Shown: positions 1-7,384 of the stretch, piece by piece
Numbering within the stretch: the first letter of the stretch is position 1
Layout: each line of letters opens with the position of its first letter
From: Elusimicrobia bacterium CG1_02_56_21
GTDB taxonomy: Bacteria > Elusimicrobiota > Elusimicrobia > Elusimicrobiales > UBA9959
DNA length: 32,591 nt
NCBI GenBank assembly: GCA_001871115.1
Contig: MNUR01000117.1
Coordinates: forward strand, 1-32,591
Direction: 5' to 3'
Program-made: the position numbers and the translations under genes
Notes under the pieces: model-generated
The model's input: the letters and a program-made list of their open reading frames with translations, nothing else
Told to the model about the DNA's origin: nothing
Database searches by the model: none

Positions 1-93
1 CAGTATATTTGCTGCCTCCAGCGCGGGCAAGGGCCCGGCAGCGTAAGAACCGGCGGGAACCAGCAGCAAAAGCGGGAGAAGTATCTTTAGCAT
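1..93 (-). CDS. Secreted protein, N-terminal fragment cut by window edge
   Basis: An ATG at 93-91 on the minus strand follows an AGAGG Shine-Dalgarno sequence at a normal distance and opens a frame that stays open to the window edge (31 codons visible). The visible residues form a classic Sec signal peptide: Met-Leu-Lys, then a Leu-rich hydrophobic core of about ten residues, then a small-residue cleavage region ending near Ser-Tyr-Ala. The mature protein lies outside the window, so its function cannot be stated. It lies downstream of the decayed carbonic anhydrase and of the msrB operon, on the same strand, and could be the last gene of that transcript. The signal peptide and ribosome binding site are seen directly; the export assignment follows from them. 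Confidence 0.6.
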   Translation of the reverse strand, partial: MLKILLPLLLLVPAGSYAAGPLPALEAANIL

Positions 94-125
94 TGATTTT
101 CCTCTAAGTCGCTGTTCTTTTTAAA

Positions 126-512
126 TTATACAACTTCAAAGCTGCTTGCAACAGCCATTGCCGCTCCCGGTAAAACAGGGGCTTTACCCAGGAGCCTGTC
201 CGACATACCGCAGTTATCATGCGCTATCATGGCCGCATGCTTCACGCCGCCGATCCCGGTTGCGTAAGAGATCTTGAACTCACTGTAGCGGATATTTCCG
301 CCCCCCCGGTGCGGAGGATATAAGAGAGAATATCCGGCAGGCGCCGCTGCTTGCGGTTGTCGATGCACATACAGCGGGCAGGTGGCCGTTTTATGCTTTC
401 GGAACGGCTCCCCAATATTGTGACAGCGCAGGAGCTCCCCGAAAGGAGTATACAGCAGGTCCCCGGGGATGTCTGAAACAGAAGCGGCGGCTTTAAGACG
501 CGGTGATTTTAT
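126..512 (-). pseudogene. Beta-carbonic anhydrase-like pseudogene with offsetting frameshifts
   Basis: This minus-strand frame of 128 codons resembles bacterial beta-type carbonic anhydrases, zinc enzymes that interconvert CO2 and bicarbonate. The second half keeps the His-x-x-Cys zinc motif (HDNCGM) after a GGVKHAAMIAH strand. The first half reads LLYTPFGELLRCHNIGEPFRKH, cut here to its recognisable part. Between about 371 and 302 the frame is shifted. Reading it one base over gives MCIDNRK, the Cys-x-Asp-x-Arg zinc and catalytic motif, then an LRTGG stretch. An extra base at 371 and a lost base in the 7-G run (307-301) cancel, so the frame stays open but the first zinc ligand is destroyed. 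The expected start is ATA (512-510), six bases after AAGGAG. The tail after CGM is short for the family and begins inside a repeat sequence. Pseudogene status is my inference; two sequencing errors remain possible. Confidence 0.65.
188..207. repeat. Partial copy of the right-edge repeat terminus
   Basis: These 20 bases match 32431-32450 at 19 of 20 positions (ccaggagcctgtccgacata here, with a G for the A in the other copy). On the minus strand the copy starts directly after the Gly-Met codons of the carbonic anhydrase pseudogene and supplies its next residues, Ser-Asp-Arg-Leu-Leu-Gly. This suggests the repeat inserted into, or recombined within, the 3' part of that gene. A single 19/20 match over 32 kb is suggestive rather than proof. 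Confidence 0.45.
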
Positions 513-562
513 GGCTGCTCCTTAATTAAGGCGGAGTTTAGTCGTTTTGTTCAAGGGCCGGT

Positions 563-1078
563 TCATTTTTTCCCGGCTTCCCTGATAAGGGGCAGGTATT
601 CTCCGTAGCCCTCTTTTTCCATCTCTTCCAAAGGCACAAAGCGCAGCGCGGCAGAATTTATGCAGTAACGCAGGCCTTTGGGCCCGGGCCCGTCGGGAAA
701 CACGTGGCCGAGATGCGAATCGCTGGATTTAGAACGGACTTCAATTCGCTCCATCCCCAGGGAGGCGTCTTTTTTTTCCGCTATTGTGCCGGTGCCGACA
801 GGGGCGGTAAAACTGGGCCAGCCCGAGCCTGAGTCGAATTTATCCGAGGAAACGAACAGCGGCCTGCCGTCTATGATATCGACGTAAATTCCCGGCCGGT
901 GATTGTCCCAGTACTCATTTTTAAAAGGCGGCTCGGTCCCGCATTCCTTAGTGACTGAATACTGCAGGGGCGTTAATTTATTCAACTTCTCGTCCATAGG
1001 TTTATCCTCCGGGCCGGCTTTAGGCGAGCAGGAGCAGAAACAGAGCAGAAGGCAGCAGCCGGCCTGTAAATATTTCAT
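563..1078 (-). CDS. msrB: Peptide-methionine (R)-S-oxide reductase MsrB, exported
   Basis: MsrB reduces methionine-R-sulfoxide in oxidised proteins. The 171-residue product carries the family signatures: KECGTEPPF (residues 45-53), GWPSF (86-90), HLGHVF (122-127) and [11 protein letters not shown] (137-147), where Cys139 is the catalytic nucleophile. The N-terminus (Met-Lys, a Leu/Cys-rich core to about residue 18) is a signal peptide, probably of lipoprotein type although the lipobox is imperfect, so the enzyme should act outside the cytoplasm. Position 85, usually the resolving Cys in SGCGWPSF, is Ser here. The four zinc-site Cys of cytosolic forms are also absent. The ATG overlaps the stop of the DUF1667 gene (ATGA), so it is translationally coupled as a distal gene of the FAD-oxidoreductase operon. 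Its reductant is unknown. Confidence 0.93.
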   Translation of the reverse strand: MKYLQAGCCLLLCFCSCSPKAGPEDKPMDEKLNKLTPLQYSVTKECGTEPPFKNEYWDNHRPGIYVDIIDGRPLFVSSDKFDSGSGWPSFTAPVGTGTIAEKKDASLGMERIEVRSKSSDSHLGHVFPDGPGPKGLRYCINSAALRFVPLEEMEKEGYGEYLPLIREAGKK

Positions 1079-1437
1079 AACCTGGTGAGAGTACGACAGG
1101 CCACAAGGTCCGCCCCGAGGCCCAGCAGGTCCGACACCACGATATCCCCTGCCCGTACCGGAACAGTTACAGTTATGCGCTTCACCGCGTCCATCGCCTC
1201 AAGGAGCTTTCCTTTAGGGATGGGTTTTGAACTCCGCACCGCCAGCATTTTAAGCTCAAGTCCCCGGGTAAGGACCGAGGTAGTAAGCGTGCGCATCGGG
1301 GCTTCTATCTCCTGCTTTGCGTAGGCCGGTCCGCGCTCGCATTTCTCGCCGGCCGCGCTTATCATCCTGGCGCCGTCCGTCTCTATCTCCAGCCGGCAGC
1401 CTTGCGGGCATTCTATGCAGGTCATAAAGCGTTTCAT
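1075..1437 (-). CDS. DUF1667 protein, small Cys-rich redox partner
   Basis: The protein (120 residues from the chosen start) opens with [19 protein letters not shown], the hallmark of DUF1667: a Cys-x-x-Cys-x-x-x-Cys motif that could bind an iron-sulfur cluster, with a later conserved Cys ([11 protein letters not shown]). Family members are encoded almost always beside a GlpA-like FAD dehydrogenase and an FAD/NAD oxidoreductase, as here, and probably form an electron-transfer complex with them, though the role is not established. An in-frame start 75 bases further upstream exists, but the ATG at 1437 overlaps the upstream stop as ATGA and gives the usual family N-terminus, so it is preferred. 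Its stop overlaps the msrB start in the same way. Confidence 0.88.
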   Translation of the reverse strand: MKRFMTCIECPQGCRLEIETDGARMISAAGEKCERGPAYAKQEIEAPMRTLTTSVLTRGLELKMLAVRSSKPIPKGKLLEAMDAVKRITVTVPVRAGDIVVSDLLGLGADLVACRTLTRL

Positions 1438-2426
1438 AAGCGGGGAGGCTCCGTTTTGGCGAGGTACTGCGCAGCCTGGCGGCCGGCCAGTTCGCTGTCC
1501 CGGGTCACCCAATCCGCAAGGTCGTAAACCTTGCAGGCATTGCCGCAGGCGAAAACTCCGGGGATGGAGGTGAAGTTTACCCCGGCCCCGACCGGGGTAT
1601 TGGTTTTACGGTCTATCTCGGCCCCGGCCATCTCAAGCAGCTCGTTCTCCGGGATCAGGCCGACCGAGACGAGGACGGTGTCGCAGGCGATCTCAAAACC
1701 CGGGCCAGGCAGATCCTTCAGCTCTTCATCCACTTTGACCACGTCCACCTTGTTGACCCGGTCACGGCCGTGTATTCTAGCAACCCGGTGCTGCAGATAG
1801 AGCGGGATACCGAAATCCTCCAGGCACTGGACTACGTTGCGGACCAGGCCGCGGCTGGTCTTCTGTATCTCTATCACAGCTTTAACCTTTACGCCCTCCA
1901 GTGCCATCCGGCGCGCCATTATCAGGCCTATATCCCCCGATCCCACTATAACGGCCTCCCTGCCCGGGAGCCAGCCTTCCATATTTATCATTTTCTGGGC
2001 CAACCCTGCCGGATAAACCCCTGCCGGGCGCGAGCCGGGAAGGGGGATCATCTCGCGGGTACGCTCCCTGCAGCCGGTGGCAAAAATGACGGACCGGGCC
2101 TTGACTTCCCTGAAGGCGCCCGGCATCAGGCAGGAAATTACTTTATCTTTTGTGAACCTGACGGCGAAAGAGCGCAGGCTGACCTCTATCCTTTTGTCCT
2201 GCCTGACCCGCCCGACAAAGCGTTCGGCGTATTCGGGGCCGGTCAGTTCGGCTTTAAAATGCTGCAGGCCGAAGCCGGTATGTATGCACTGGTTTAAGAT
2301 ACCGCCCAGGTGCTGGTCGCGCTCCAGCAGAAGAACATCTTCCACGCCCGCGGCGCGCGCGGCCAGGGCGGCGGCCATGCCGGCCGGACCTCCGCCCACA
2401 ATAACAAGTTCTCTTTCCTTCATCAT
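1434..2426 (-). CDS. FAD/NAD(P)-dependent oxidoreductase (thioredoxin-reductase fold)
   Basis: This 330-residue flavoprotein has an N-terminal FAD-binding Rossmann motif (GGGPAG, residues 11-16, with a downstream acidic ERD), a second nucleotide-binding motif (VGSGDIG) in the middle for NAD(P)H, and the C-terminal FAD motif (GVFACGNA). These are the features of pyridine-nucleotide-disulfide oxidoreductases. The redox-active Cys pair of thioredoxin reductase is not evident, so it probably passes electrons between NAD(P)H and partner proteins. It sits between a GlpA-like dehydrogenase and DUF1667, a recurring trio that by family knowledge is linked to glycerol-3-phosphate or related substrate oxidation. 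Two adjacent ATG codons open the gene; which is used cannot be told. It overlaps the next gene by four bases. Confidence 0.88.
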   Translation of the reverse strand: MMKERELVIVGGGPAGMAAALAARAAGVEDVLLLERDQHLGGILNQCIHTGFGLQHFKAELTGPEYAERFVGRVRQDKRIEVSLRSFAVRFTKDKVISCLMPGAFREVKARSVIFATGCRERTREMIPLPGSRPAGVYPAGLAQKMINMEGWLPGREAVIVGSGDIGLIMARRMALEGVKVKAVIEIQKTSRGLVRNVVQCLEDFGIPLYLQHRVARIHGRDRVNKVDVVKVDEELKDLPGPGFEIACDTVLVSVGLIPENELLEMAGAEIDRKTNTPVGAGVNFTSIPGVFACGNACKVYDLADWVTRDSELAGRQAAQYLAKTEPPRL

Positions 2427-2454
2427 TAGCCCGGACCTTATCTCTCGCGCACTG

Positions 2455-2694
2455 TCAGTTCCTGTTGAGCCCGGCGGTATCCCCGCTCAGGTAGATGAAA
2501 GCGAGCATTTCTGGAGACAGGTCGCCCAGGAATGTCAGCATATAATCACGCTTCATTAGCGGCACCGGGGCCAGGCAGCAGTCGCCTTCTTCTATGTCAT
2601 AGATGGAGGCCCCTTCTTTGCCGCGCAGTTTCTTCTTTATGAACTTGCGCGCCCTGGGAGTTCCGTGACGGAGGTAAATAAGGTTCATTGCCAT
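2455..2694 (-). CDS. Small hypothetical protein in the GlpA-like operon
   Basis: A 79-residue product is encoded in a tight slot: 12 bases after the GlpA-like gene and 28 before the FAD/NAD oxidoreductase gene, all on one strand. I do not recognise the family. The N-terminal half is strongly basic (RARKFIKKKLRGK), the middle holds an acidic DIEEGDCC segment with an adjacent Cys pair, and the C-terminal half is hydrophobic but too short and interrupted for a clear membrane segment. No convincing Shine-Dalgarno precedes either possible start (Met1 or Met3), so translation probably depends on termination of the upstream gene. Its position suggests an accessory role for the neighbouring oxidoreductases. 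It could be a fortuitous frame, but no other gene fits the gap. Confidence 0.5.
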   Translation of the reverse strand: MAMNLIYLRHGTPRARKFIKKKLRGKEGASIYDIEEGDCCLAPVPLMKRDYMLTFLGDLSPEMLAFIYLSGDTAGLNRN

Positions 2695-2706
2695 GCAGGT
2701 GCCGTA

Positions 2707-4161
2707 TCAGGAGCTATGCTCATCGGACGGCCATTTTCTTTCATCTTTTATAAGCTCGGAACCGGGGCCCCGCTTGCTAACCGCGGTAACCGGGAGGCCC
2801 AACTCTTCCTGAATTATCTTCATTATGCGGGTGGTGCAGAACCCCCCGTGGCAGCGGCCGGCCTGGGCGCGGGTGCGGAACTTTACCCCGTCCAGGGTGA
2901 CAGCCCCGCTTTTCAGCGCTTCGCGTATTTCCTTCGCCGAAACCAGTTCGCAGCGGCAGACTATATCTCCGTAGGCGGGATTCTTTACAATAAGCCTGCG
3001 GGTTTCCTCGTCCGAAACCTGGAAGAGGTGTACGGGGCGCGGGCGCAGGCGGTGGAATTCCTCTTTACGCTCGAGGTTTAGCCCCTGCTTTTTAAGTATG
3101 CCGGCCACCATGACGGCTATGGCCGGGGCGGCAGTCAGCCCCGGCGACTGTATGCCTGCCGCGTTGACCAGCCCGGGGACGGTATCCTCATGGCGTATAA
3201 TAAAATCTTTGCCGGCTACCGGCCGGAGGCCGGCGAAATAGGAGATGATGTCGCTTTTGGAAATTGAGGGGACCAGGCGGCGCGCCCCGGCCAGAACCTC
3301 GGCCAGCCCCTCATCGGAGGTGGAGAGGTCTTCTTTGCCCCGGACTTCATGCGCGGTGGGGCCTATCATCGGGTTCCCGTCGGATGTTTTAATTATCAGG
3401 ATGCCTTTTGAGTTTTTAGCGGGCAGGGGGAACACTAGGCGGTTTACAATGTGCTCCCGCTTTTTGTCCAGCAGATATTCCTCGCCTTTGCGCGGAGTTA
3501 TCGTAAAAGTGGGGGCTCCGGCCATCGCCGAAATCTCGTCCGCGTAAAGTCCTGCCGCGTTTACGAGGAACTTCGCCCGGAACACCTCGCCTCCGGCTAC
3601 CACTTCAAAACCGCCGCCGGCGGGCTTGCGTATGGCCGAGACTTTCCTGGAGGTCCTGAGCCCGGCGCCGTTCTTTACGGCGTTTTCTACCATTGCGTAA
3701 ACAAACCGGTAAGGGCTGAGGATGCCGGCCGAAGGCACGAGCAGAGCGGCCTTAATGTCCGGCCCGAGGTTTGGCTCATTGGCTTCAAGCCAGCCGCGGT
3801 CAACTATCTCAAGCCCTTTAACTCCGAGCTCTTCGCCTTCTTTTTTTATTTTTTCCAGCTCAGGCAGGTCTGCTGGGTCAAAGATGACTATCAGTTGTCC
3901 GCACTCGGAGAAATCGAGGCCAAGGTCCCCGGCTATCTCCTCCCGGATCAGGCGGTTGCCCTCTACGCAGAGCCAGCCTTTCAGGGAGGAGGGCGGGTTC
4001 TGGGTTCCGGCATGCACAATGCCGCTGTTGGATTTGGATACGCCGAAAGCGGGCTCGGCTTCCTTTTCCAGCAGCAATATTTTAAGCTTGTAGCGGGAAA
4101 GCTCCCTGGCTATTGAAGCCCCTGTAATGCCGGCGCCCACTATTATCACATCCGCGTTCAT
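2707..4161 (-). CDS. GlpA-like FAD-dependent glycerol-3-phosphate dehydrogenase family protein
   Basis: The 484-residue protein begins with an FAD-binding GAGITG motif (residues 9-14) followed by LEKE, and continues as a DAO-type oxidoreductase (conserved VSKSNSGIVHAG at 41-52 and a C-terminal NAAGIQSPGL FAD segment at 333-342). It ends in a BFD-like [2Fe-2S] domain with Cys402-x-Cys404 and Cys437-x4-Cys442 (CHGGFC). This combination is that of anaerobic glycerol-3-phosphate dehydrogenase subunit GlpA and its relatives, which oxidise glycerol-3-phosphate or similar 2-hydroxy substrates and hand electrons to partner subunits. Here the partners would be the FAD/NAD oxidoreductase and DUF1667 proteins downstream; no GlpB or GlpC is present. 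It is first in its operon. The ATG lacks a Shine-Dalgarno and lies 7 bases after a -10-like hexamer. The exact substrate is not provable. Confidence 0.87.
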   Translation of the reverse strand: MNADVIIVGAGITGASIARELSRYKLKILLLEKEAEPAFGVSKSNSGIVHAGTQNPPSSLKGWLCVEGNRLIREEIAGDLGLDFSECGQLIVIFDPADLPELEKIKKEGEELGVKGLEIVDRGWLEANEPNLGPDIKAALLVPSAGILSPYRFVYAMVENAVKNGAGLRTSRKVSAIRKPAGGGFEVVAGGEVFRAKFLVNAAGLYADEISAMAGAPTFTITPRKGEEYLLDKKREHIVNRLVFPLPAKNSKGILIIKTSDGNPMIGPTAHEVRGKEDLSTSDEGLAEVLAGARRLVPSISKSDIISYFAGLRPVAGKDFIIRHEDTVPGLVNAAGIQSPGLTAAPAIAVMVAGILKKQGLNLERKEEFHRLRPRPVHLFQVSDEETRRLIVKNPAYGDIVCRCELVSAKEIREALKSGAVTLDGVKFRTRAQAGRCHGGFCTTRIMKIIQEELGLPVTAVSKRGPGSELIKDERKWPSDEHSS

Positions 4162-4168
4162 TAAAACT

Positions 4169-4210
4169 ATATTACTATTTTAGGCCGGCCGTGAACATTA
4201 GGTCCGGACC
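4169..4210 (-). promoter_or_regulatory. Probable leaderless promoter of the GlpA-like operon with palindrome
   Basis: On the minus strand TAATAT (4174-4169) resembles a sigma-70 -10 box and ends 7 bases before the ATG, which would put transcription start at or next to the start codon. A weak -35 (TGTTCA, 4197-4192) lies 17 bases upstream. Just beyond it is a perfect 10-base palindrome, GGTCCGGACC (4201-4210), placed where a regulator could contact RNA polymerase. The hexamers are seen; promoter and operator roles are inferred. Confidence 0.4.
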
Positions 4211-4261
4211 ATAATATGGTTCCTCTTGAACAATTAAATGGTATATGTCCCGGATTTTTAT

Positions 4262-4267
4262 TATAAA
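4262..4267 (+). promoter_or_regulatory. Probable -10 box before the PspC/TonB operon
   Basis: TATAAA lies 8 bases before the ATG at 4276, with no Shine-Dalgarno between and no good -35 at 17 bases. The same layout is seen before other first genes in this window, suggesting a leaderless transcript. The assignment rests only on hexamer match and position. Confidence 0.35.
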
Positions 4268-4275
4268 ATATGGGC

Positions 4276-4479
4276 ATGAAGTATTTGTACCGCAGCGATA
4301 CCAATAAAGTTCTGGCCGGAGTTCTGGGCGGGCTGGGCGAATATTTTAATATTGACCCGGTAGTCCTGCGCCTGGCCTTTGTATTCCTGCTTCTCGCCAC
4401 CGCAGTAATTCCGGGCGTAATCGCCTACATAGCCGCAGTCTTCATAGTTCCGCGGCACAGCGACGAGGATGAAATCTAG
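4276..4479 (+). CDS. PspC-domain small membrane protein
   Basis: The 67-residue protein is a minimal PspC domain: a short basic start (MKYLYRSDTNK), the conserved GVLGGLGEYF turn, DPVVLRLAF, and then a long hydrophobic span (about residues 30-57) that crosses the inner membrane once or as a hairpin, ending in an acidic tail. PspC proteins take part in envelope-stress signalling in enterobacteria, but stand-alone small versions elsewhere have no fixed role. The second of two nearby ATGs (4276 rather than 4270) is chosen because it matches the family start and sits at a better distance from the upstream -10-like hexamer. The TonB receptor gene follows after 31 bases on the same strand and may be co-transcribed. 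Confidence 0.85.
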   Translation: MKYLYRSDTNKVLAGVLGGLGEYFNIDPVVLRLAFVFLLLATAVIPGVIAYIAAVFIVPRHSDEDEI

Positions 4480-4510
4480 GCTCAGCCGGCCGCAGAGTAA
4501 CGGGGGGGAT

Positions 4511-6511
4511 ATGATCCGATTTTTATTATGCCTGCTATTTATAGCCGCACCAGGTTACGCTATGGCGGAGGACGATCAATCCGAATTCTGGAACTTCATG
4601 GCGGAGGAAGCAGAGAATCTGACAGTAGCCTCCGATATCCCCGAGACAGTCTTCAACAGCGTTTCCAACGTTACGGTTATAGACAGGGCGGCAATAGAGA
4701 ACTACAACTTTACCTCCGTCTCCGAAGCGCTGCGCACCGTGCCGGGCGTAATGGTCCTGCACACCTACCTGATGCATAATCTCCCCACTATTCGCGGGGC
4801 GCTGCAGGAGCATTACGCCAACAAAGTACTGGTGATGATAGACAATGTGCCGATGTGGAACGCGGTTACCGGAGAGGGGGACCTTGACCGGGTGGGAATA
4901 GACTCGGTGGAGCGGATAGAAATTCTGCTCGGGCCGGCCTCGGTCCTGTACGGGTCTAATGCGCTCACGGGGGCGATAAACATAGTACTGCGCAAAGCGC
5001 CGGGCAAAAACGCCAGGCTGGGCCGGCTGGGAGGCGGCCTGAGCTCCGGTTCCGGCGGCAGCGGAGGCCTTCTGGACGTGTCGGGAGCAAACAGCCTTTA
5101 TGCCTGGAGCGGGGATGAGGCCTCCTATACTCTCGCCGCCGATTTAAGCAATAATATCCAGCCTTCATTCAGATTCTCGGACGAAAGCGGCAACTCGAAC
5201 CTGGCCAGGGAATATCTTAACGCCCGCAGCCTGAATTTTACCGGGACCAGCAAAGGCAGCACCGTCCTGGTGAACGCTTCCCGCAGCGACCAGAATTACC
5301 TTGGGAATTCACTGACGCTGGCTAGCGGGGAACTCTTCAATGAAGCCCGCGAAGGCGCCCTGGTAAGCTACGCTCATGAATTTAGCCCCTCCTGGGGAGA
5401 ATTTAAATATAACACTGCCTACGACTGGCAGCGGCGCAATATTCCCAGAGACGCCACCGATAACTTGCGCTCGGACATAATCGGCTCCCGCTTTACAAAT
5501 ACCCTGTCAGGCAGAGTTTTCCTGCCCGGGAATTTCTATACCGAGACCGGCGCGACATACGATTACCGCTACGCGCGGCATTACCAGAACTATTACAGCA
5601 ATACCGGAACCCAGGAGAGTGACAACAGCCTTAACAACCGGATCAGCCAGGAATGTTCGGCACATCTCCAGTTAGGCTTTGATAACGAGTTATGGAAACT
5701 CCTGGCGGGCGCCCGCTATACCCACAATAACAGCGCCGGAGACAATGTTTCCTCGCGCATCTCAGCTATTTACATGGTGAATCAGCACAACAGTTTTAAA
5801 GCCATGTTCAGCCAATCCTTCCGCTCACCGACCCCGTTCGAACAGTATTTTCTCACCCCCAGCACCACCGTTATCGGAAACCCGGGCCTTAAACCGGAGA
5901 AAGCCGATACCTACGAGCTATCCTACCTGGGCTCGCACGGCAAATTCTTCGGCCATATTACCGCTTATCACACTATCTATAGAGAGAGCATCTTCCGGAA
6001 CAAGGGGAACTTCACGCGGGAAGGGATCTCTTATTTAAACAAGAACTTCTACGATAATTCTCCGGGCTATACTTCCACCGGGGCGGAAATTATCCTGCGT
6101 TATGAAGCCAAACATGCCCGCGCTTTTGCGGGCCTGGAATATTTATACGCCAGCCGCGGAGACGAACATGCCGTCGGCGCGGGAAGTACCGCCGGATCAT
6201 CGTGGAATTTCAAGCATGTCCCGGCCTATACTTTCTCCGGGGGGTTCTCCCGGGACATAAAAGATTTCTTTATTGCTTCAACCCTCAGCGGCTACGGCAA
6301 GAGCCGCTCGCTGCGAAGCAATATCGACGCGCAGCTTTGGGCCGACGCCTCCGCAGGTTATAAAAAAGGGGATGTCCGGCACGCGCTGGCTGTAAAGAAC
6401 CTGACGGGCCGGATAATAAAATACCCGGAATACGTCAGGCAGGGAGTGGTAGAGAGCATCCCTATCTTTACCGGCAGACGGGTGGAGTACTCCTTCGAAT
6501 ACCGGTTCTAA
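4511..6511 (+). CDS. TonB-dependent outer-membrane receptor
   Basis: The product (666 residues from the chosen start) is an outer-membrane gated channel. It has a signal peptide (MIRFLLCLLFIAAPGYAMA), a plug domain with the expected landmarks (VTVIDR, ALRTVPGVMV, IRG, VERIEILLGPASVLYGSNALTGAINI) and a C-terminal beta-barrel of about 500 residues. A ligand-type motif near FRSPTPFEQYF and NPGLKPEKADTYELSY is typical of siderophore or vitamin receptors, and the protein ends in an aromatic residue (YRF) as barrel proteins do. The ATG at 4511 follows a GGGGGG purine tract and gives a proper signal peptide, whereas an upstream in-frame ATG does not. No TonB, ExbB or ExbD gene is in the window. The substrate is unknown. 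The following gene starts directly after its stop codon, linking it to a periplasmic binding protein and a two-component system. Confidence 0.93.
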   Translation: MIRFLLCLLFIAAPGYAMAEDDQSEFWNFMAEEAENLTVASDIPETVFNSVSNVTVIDRAAIENYNFTSVSEALRTVPGVMVLHTYLMHNLPTIRGALQEHYANKVLVMIDNVPMWNAVTGEGDLDRVGIDSVERIEILLGPASVLYGSNALTGAINIVLRKAPGKNARLGRLGGGLSSGSGGSGGLLDVSGANSLYAWSGDEASYTLAADLSNNIQPSFRFSDESGNSNLAREYLNARSLNFTGTSKGSTVLVNASRSDQNYLGNSLTLASGELFNEAREGALVSYAHEFSPSWGEFKYNTAYDWQRRNIPRDATDNLRSDIIGSRFTNTLSGRVFLPGNFYTETGATYDYRYARHYQNYYSNTGTQESDNSLNNRISQECSAHLQLGFDNELWKLLAGARYTHNNSAGDNVSSRISAIYMVNQHNSFKAMFSQSFRSPTPFEQYFLTPSTTVIGNPGLKPEKADTYELSYLGSHGKFFGHITAYHTIYRESIFRNKGNFTREGISYLNKNFYDNSPGYTSTGAEIILRYEAKHARAFAGLEYLYASRGDEHAVGAGSTAGSSWNFKHVPAYTFSGGFSRDIKDFFIASTLSGYGKSRSLRSNIDAQLWADASAGYKKGDVRHALAVKNLTGRIIKYPEYVRQGVVESIPIFTGRRVEYSFEYRF

Positions 6512-7384
6512 ATGAAACGCCGTATACTGAATACTTTCATTTTATTCCTCGCCGCGCAGACCTGCGTTTGGGCGGCGGATAAAACAGTGGCCGTGCTGAC
6601 CAGGGGCAGCGGCGCCTACCTCGAGGCTTTTTCAGCTTTTCAGGCCGCCTATGGCAGGAATGTGAAGTATTATTCTCTTAACGAAGGAAAACCTGAACTG
6701 GACAAAAACACTAAAATAGTGGTGACGTTCGGGGGGAAAGCGGCGGATCAGTCCTACCCCCGGGGAGTCAGTCATGTCCACTGCATGGCGCCGGGTATTT
6801 TCATCAGCGACAGCCGCACAGAGACTTCTATAAAGGTCAGCCTTTTTCCGGATTTCCCGGTAAGCTTACAGCTGCTTAAAAGAATACAGCCGGACCTCAA
6901 ACGCCTCGCCATCTTATGGATGGTTCCCGAAACCAGCCCAATTGTACCGGGCGTCAAAGCAGAAGGCGCCCGCCTGGGGATACAGATCACCACGGTCCGG
7001 CTTAAAGTTCCCGATGATCTCCCCGAAGCCCTCCGAAACACGATAGGAACCCAGGACGCGGTCTGGCTGGCCCCGGACCCGCTGATCGTAACCCATGAAA
7101 GCCTCCGTATCCTGCGCGATTTCTCATGGGGCAATAAGATCCCTTTTTACGGGTCCACCAACTCAATGACAAGGGAAGGAGCGGTCGCCTCAGTGGGAGC
7201 CAGTTTCGCGGAGATGGGCAAAGCGGCCGCCGCCGCGGCGAAGGCCCTCAGCGAACAAAGGGAAAGCCCGAAAATAGTATTCCCTGCAAACGCGGAACTA
7301 AGCCTTAGCGCGACCGCCGCGGAGAAGTGCGGCATTAAATTCTCCAAAGACATGCTGGAAGAAGCCGGGTATCTTTACCCATGA
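6512..7384 (+). CDS. Periplasmic binding protein, ABC_sub_bind (PF04392) type
   Basis: A signal peptide (residues 1 to about 21, ending VWA-A) precedes a two-lobed binding-protein fold: KTVAVLTRG at the first strand, a hinge near RLAILWMVPE, and a second lobe containing IPFYGSTNSMTREGAVASVG. This region, plus the final conserved NAELSLSATAAEKCGI, is characteristic of the ABC_sub_bind family. Such proteins normally deliver a small solute to an ABC importer, but no permease or ATPase gene for import is nearby. The start codon immediately follows the TonB-receptor stop (TAAATG), and the stop overlaps the histidine kinase start (ATGA). That placement suggests it either accepts the ligand brought in by the TonB receptor or presents it to the sensor kinase. 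The ligand is not known; the sensory role is inference. Confidence 0.82.
   Translation: MKRRILNTFILFLAAQTCVWAADKTVAVLTRGSGAYLEAFSAFQAAYGRNVKYYSLNEGKPELDKNTKIVVTFGGKAADQSYPRGVSHVHCMAPGIFISDSRTETSIKVSLFPDFPVSLQLLKRIQPDLKRLAILWMVPETSPIVPGVKAEGARLGIQITTVRLKVPDDLPEALRNTIGTQDAVWLAPDPLIVTHESLRILRDFSWGNKIPFYGSTNSMTREGAVASVGASFAEMGKAAAAAAKALSEQRESPKIVFPANAELSLSATAAEKCGIKFSKDMLEEAGYLYP

Noticed and set aside
300..307. Programmed -1 frameshift at the G7 run as a functional device
   Set aside because: Slippage alone would not yield a full carbonic anhydrase, because an extra base at 371, an ATA start and a shortened tail also disrupt it; decay is simpler.
2455..2694. Histidine-phosphatase reading of the small protein because of its LRHG motif
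   Set aside because: The motif is isolated; the rest of the phosphatase fold and the second His are missing and the protein is far too short.
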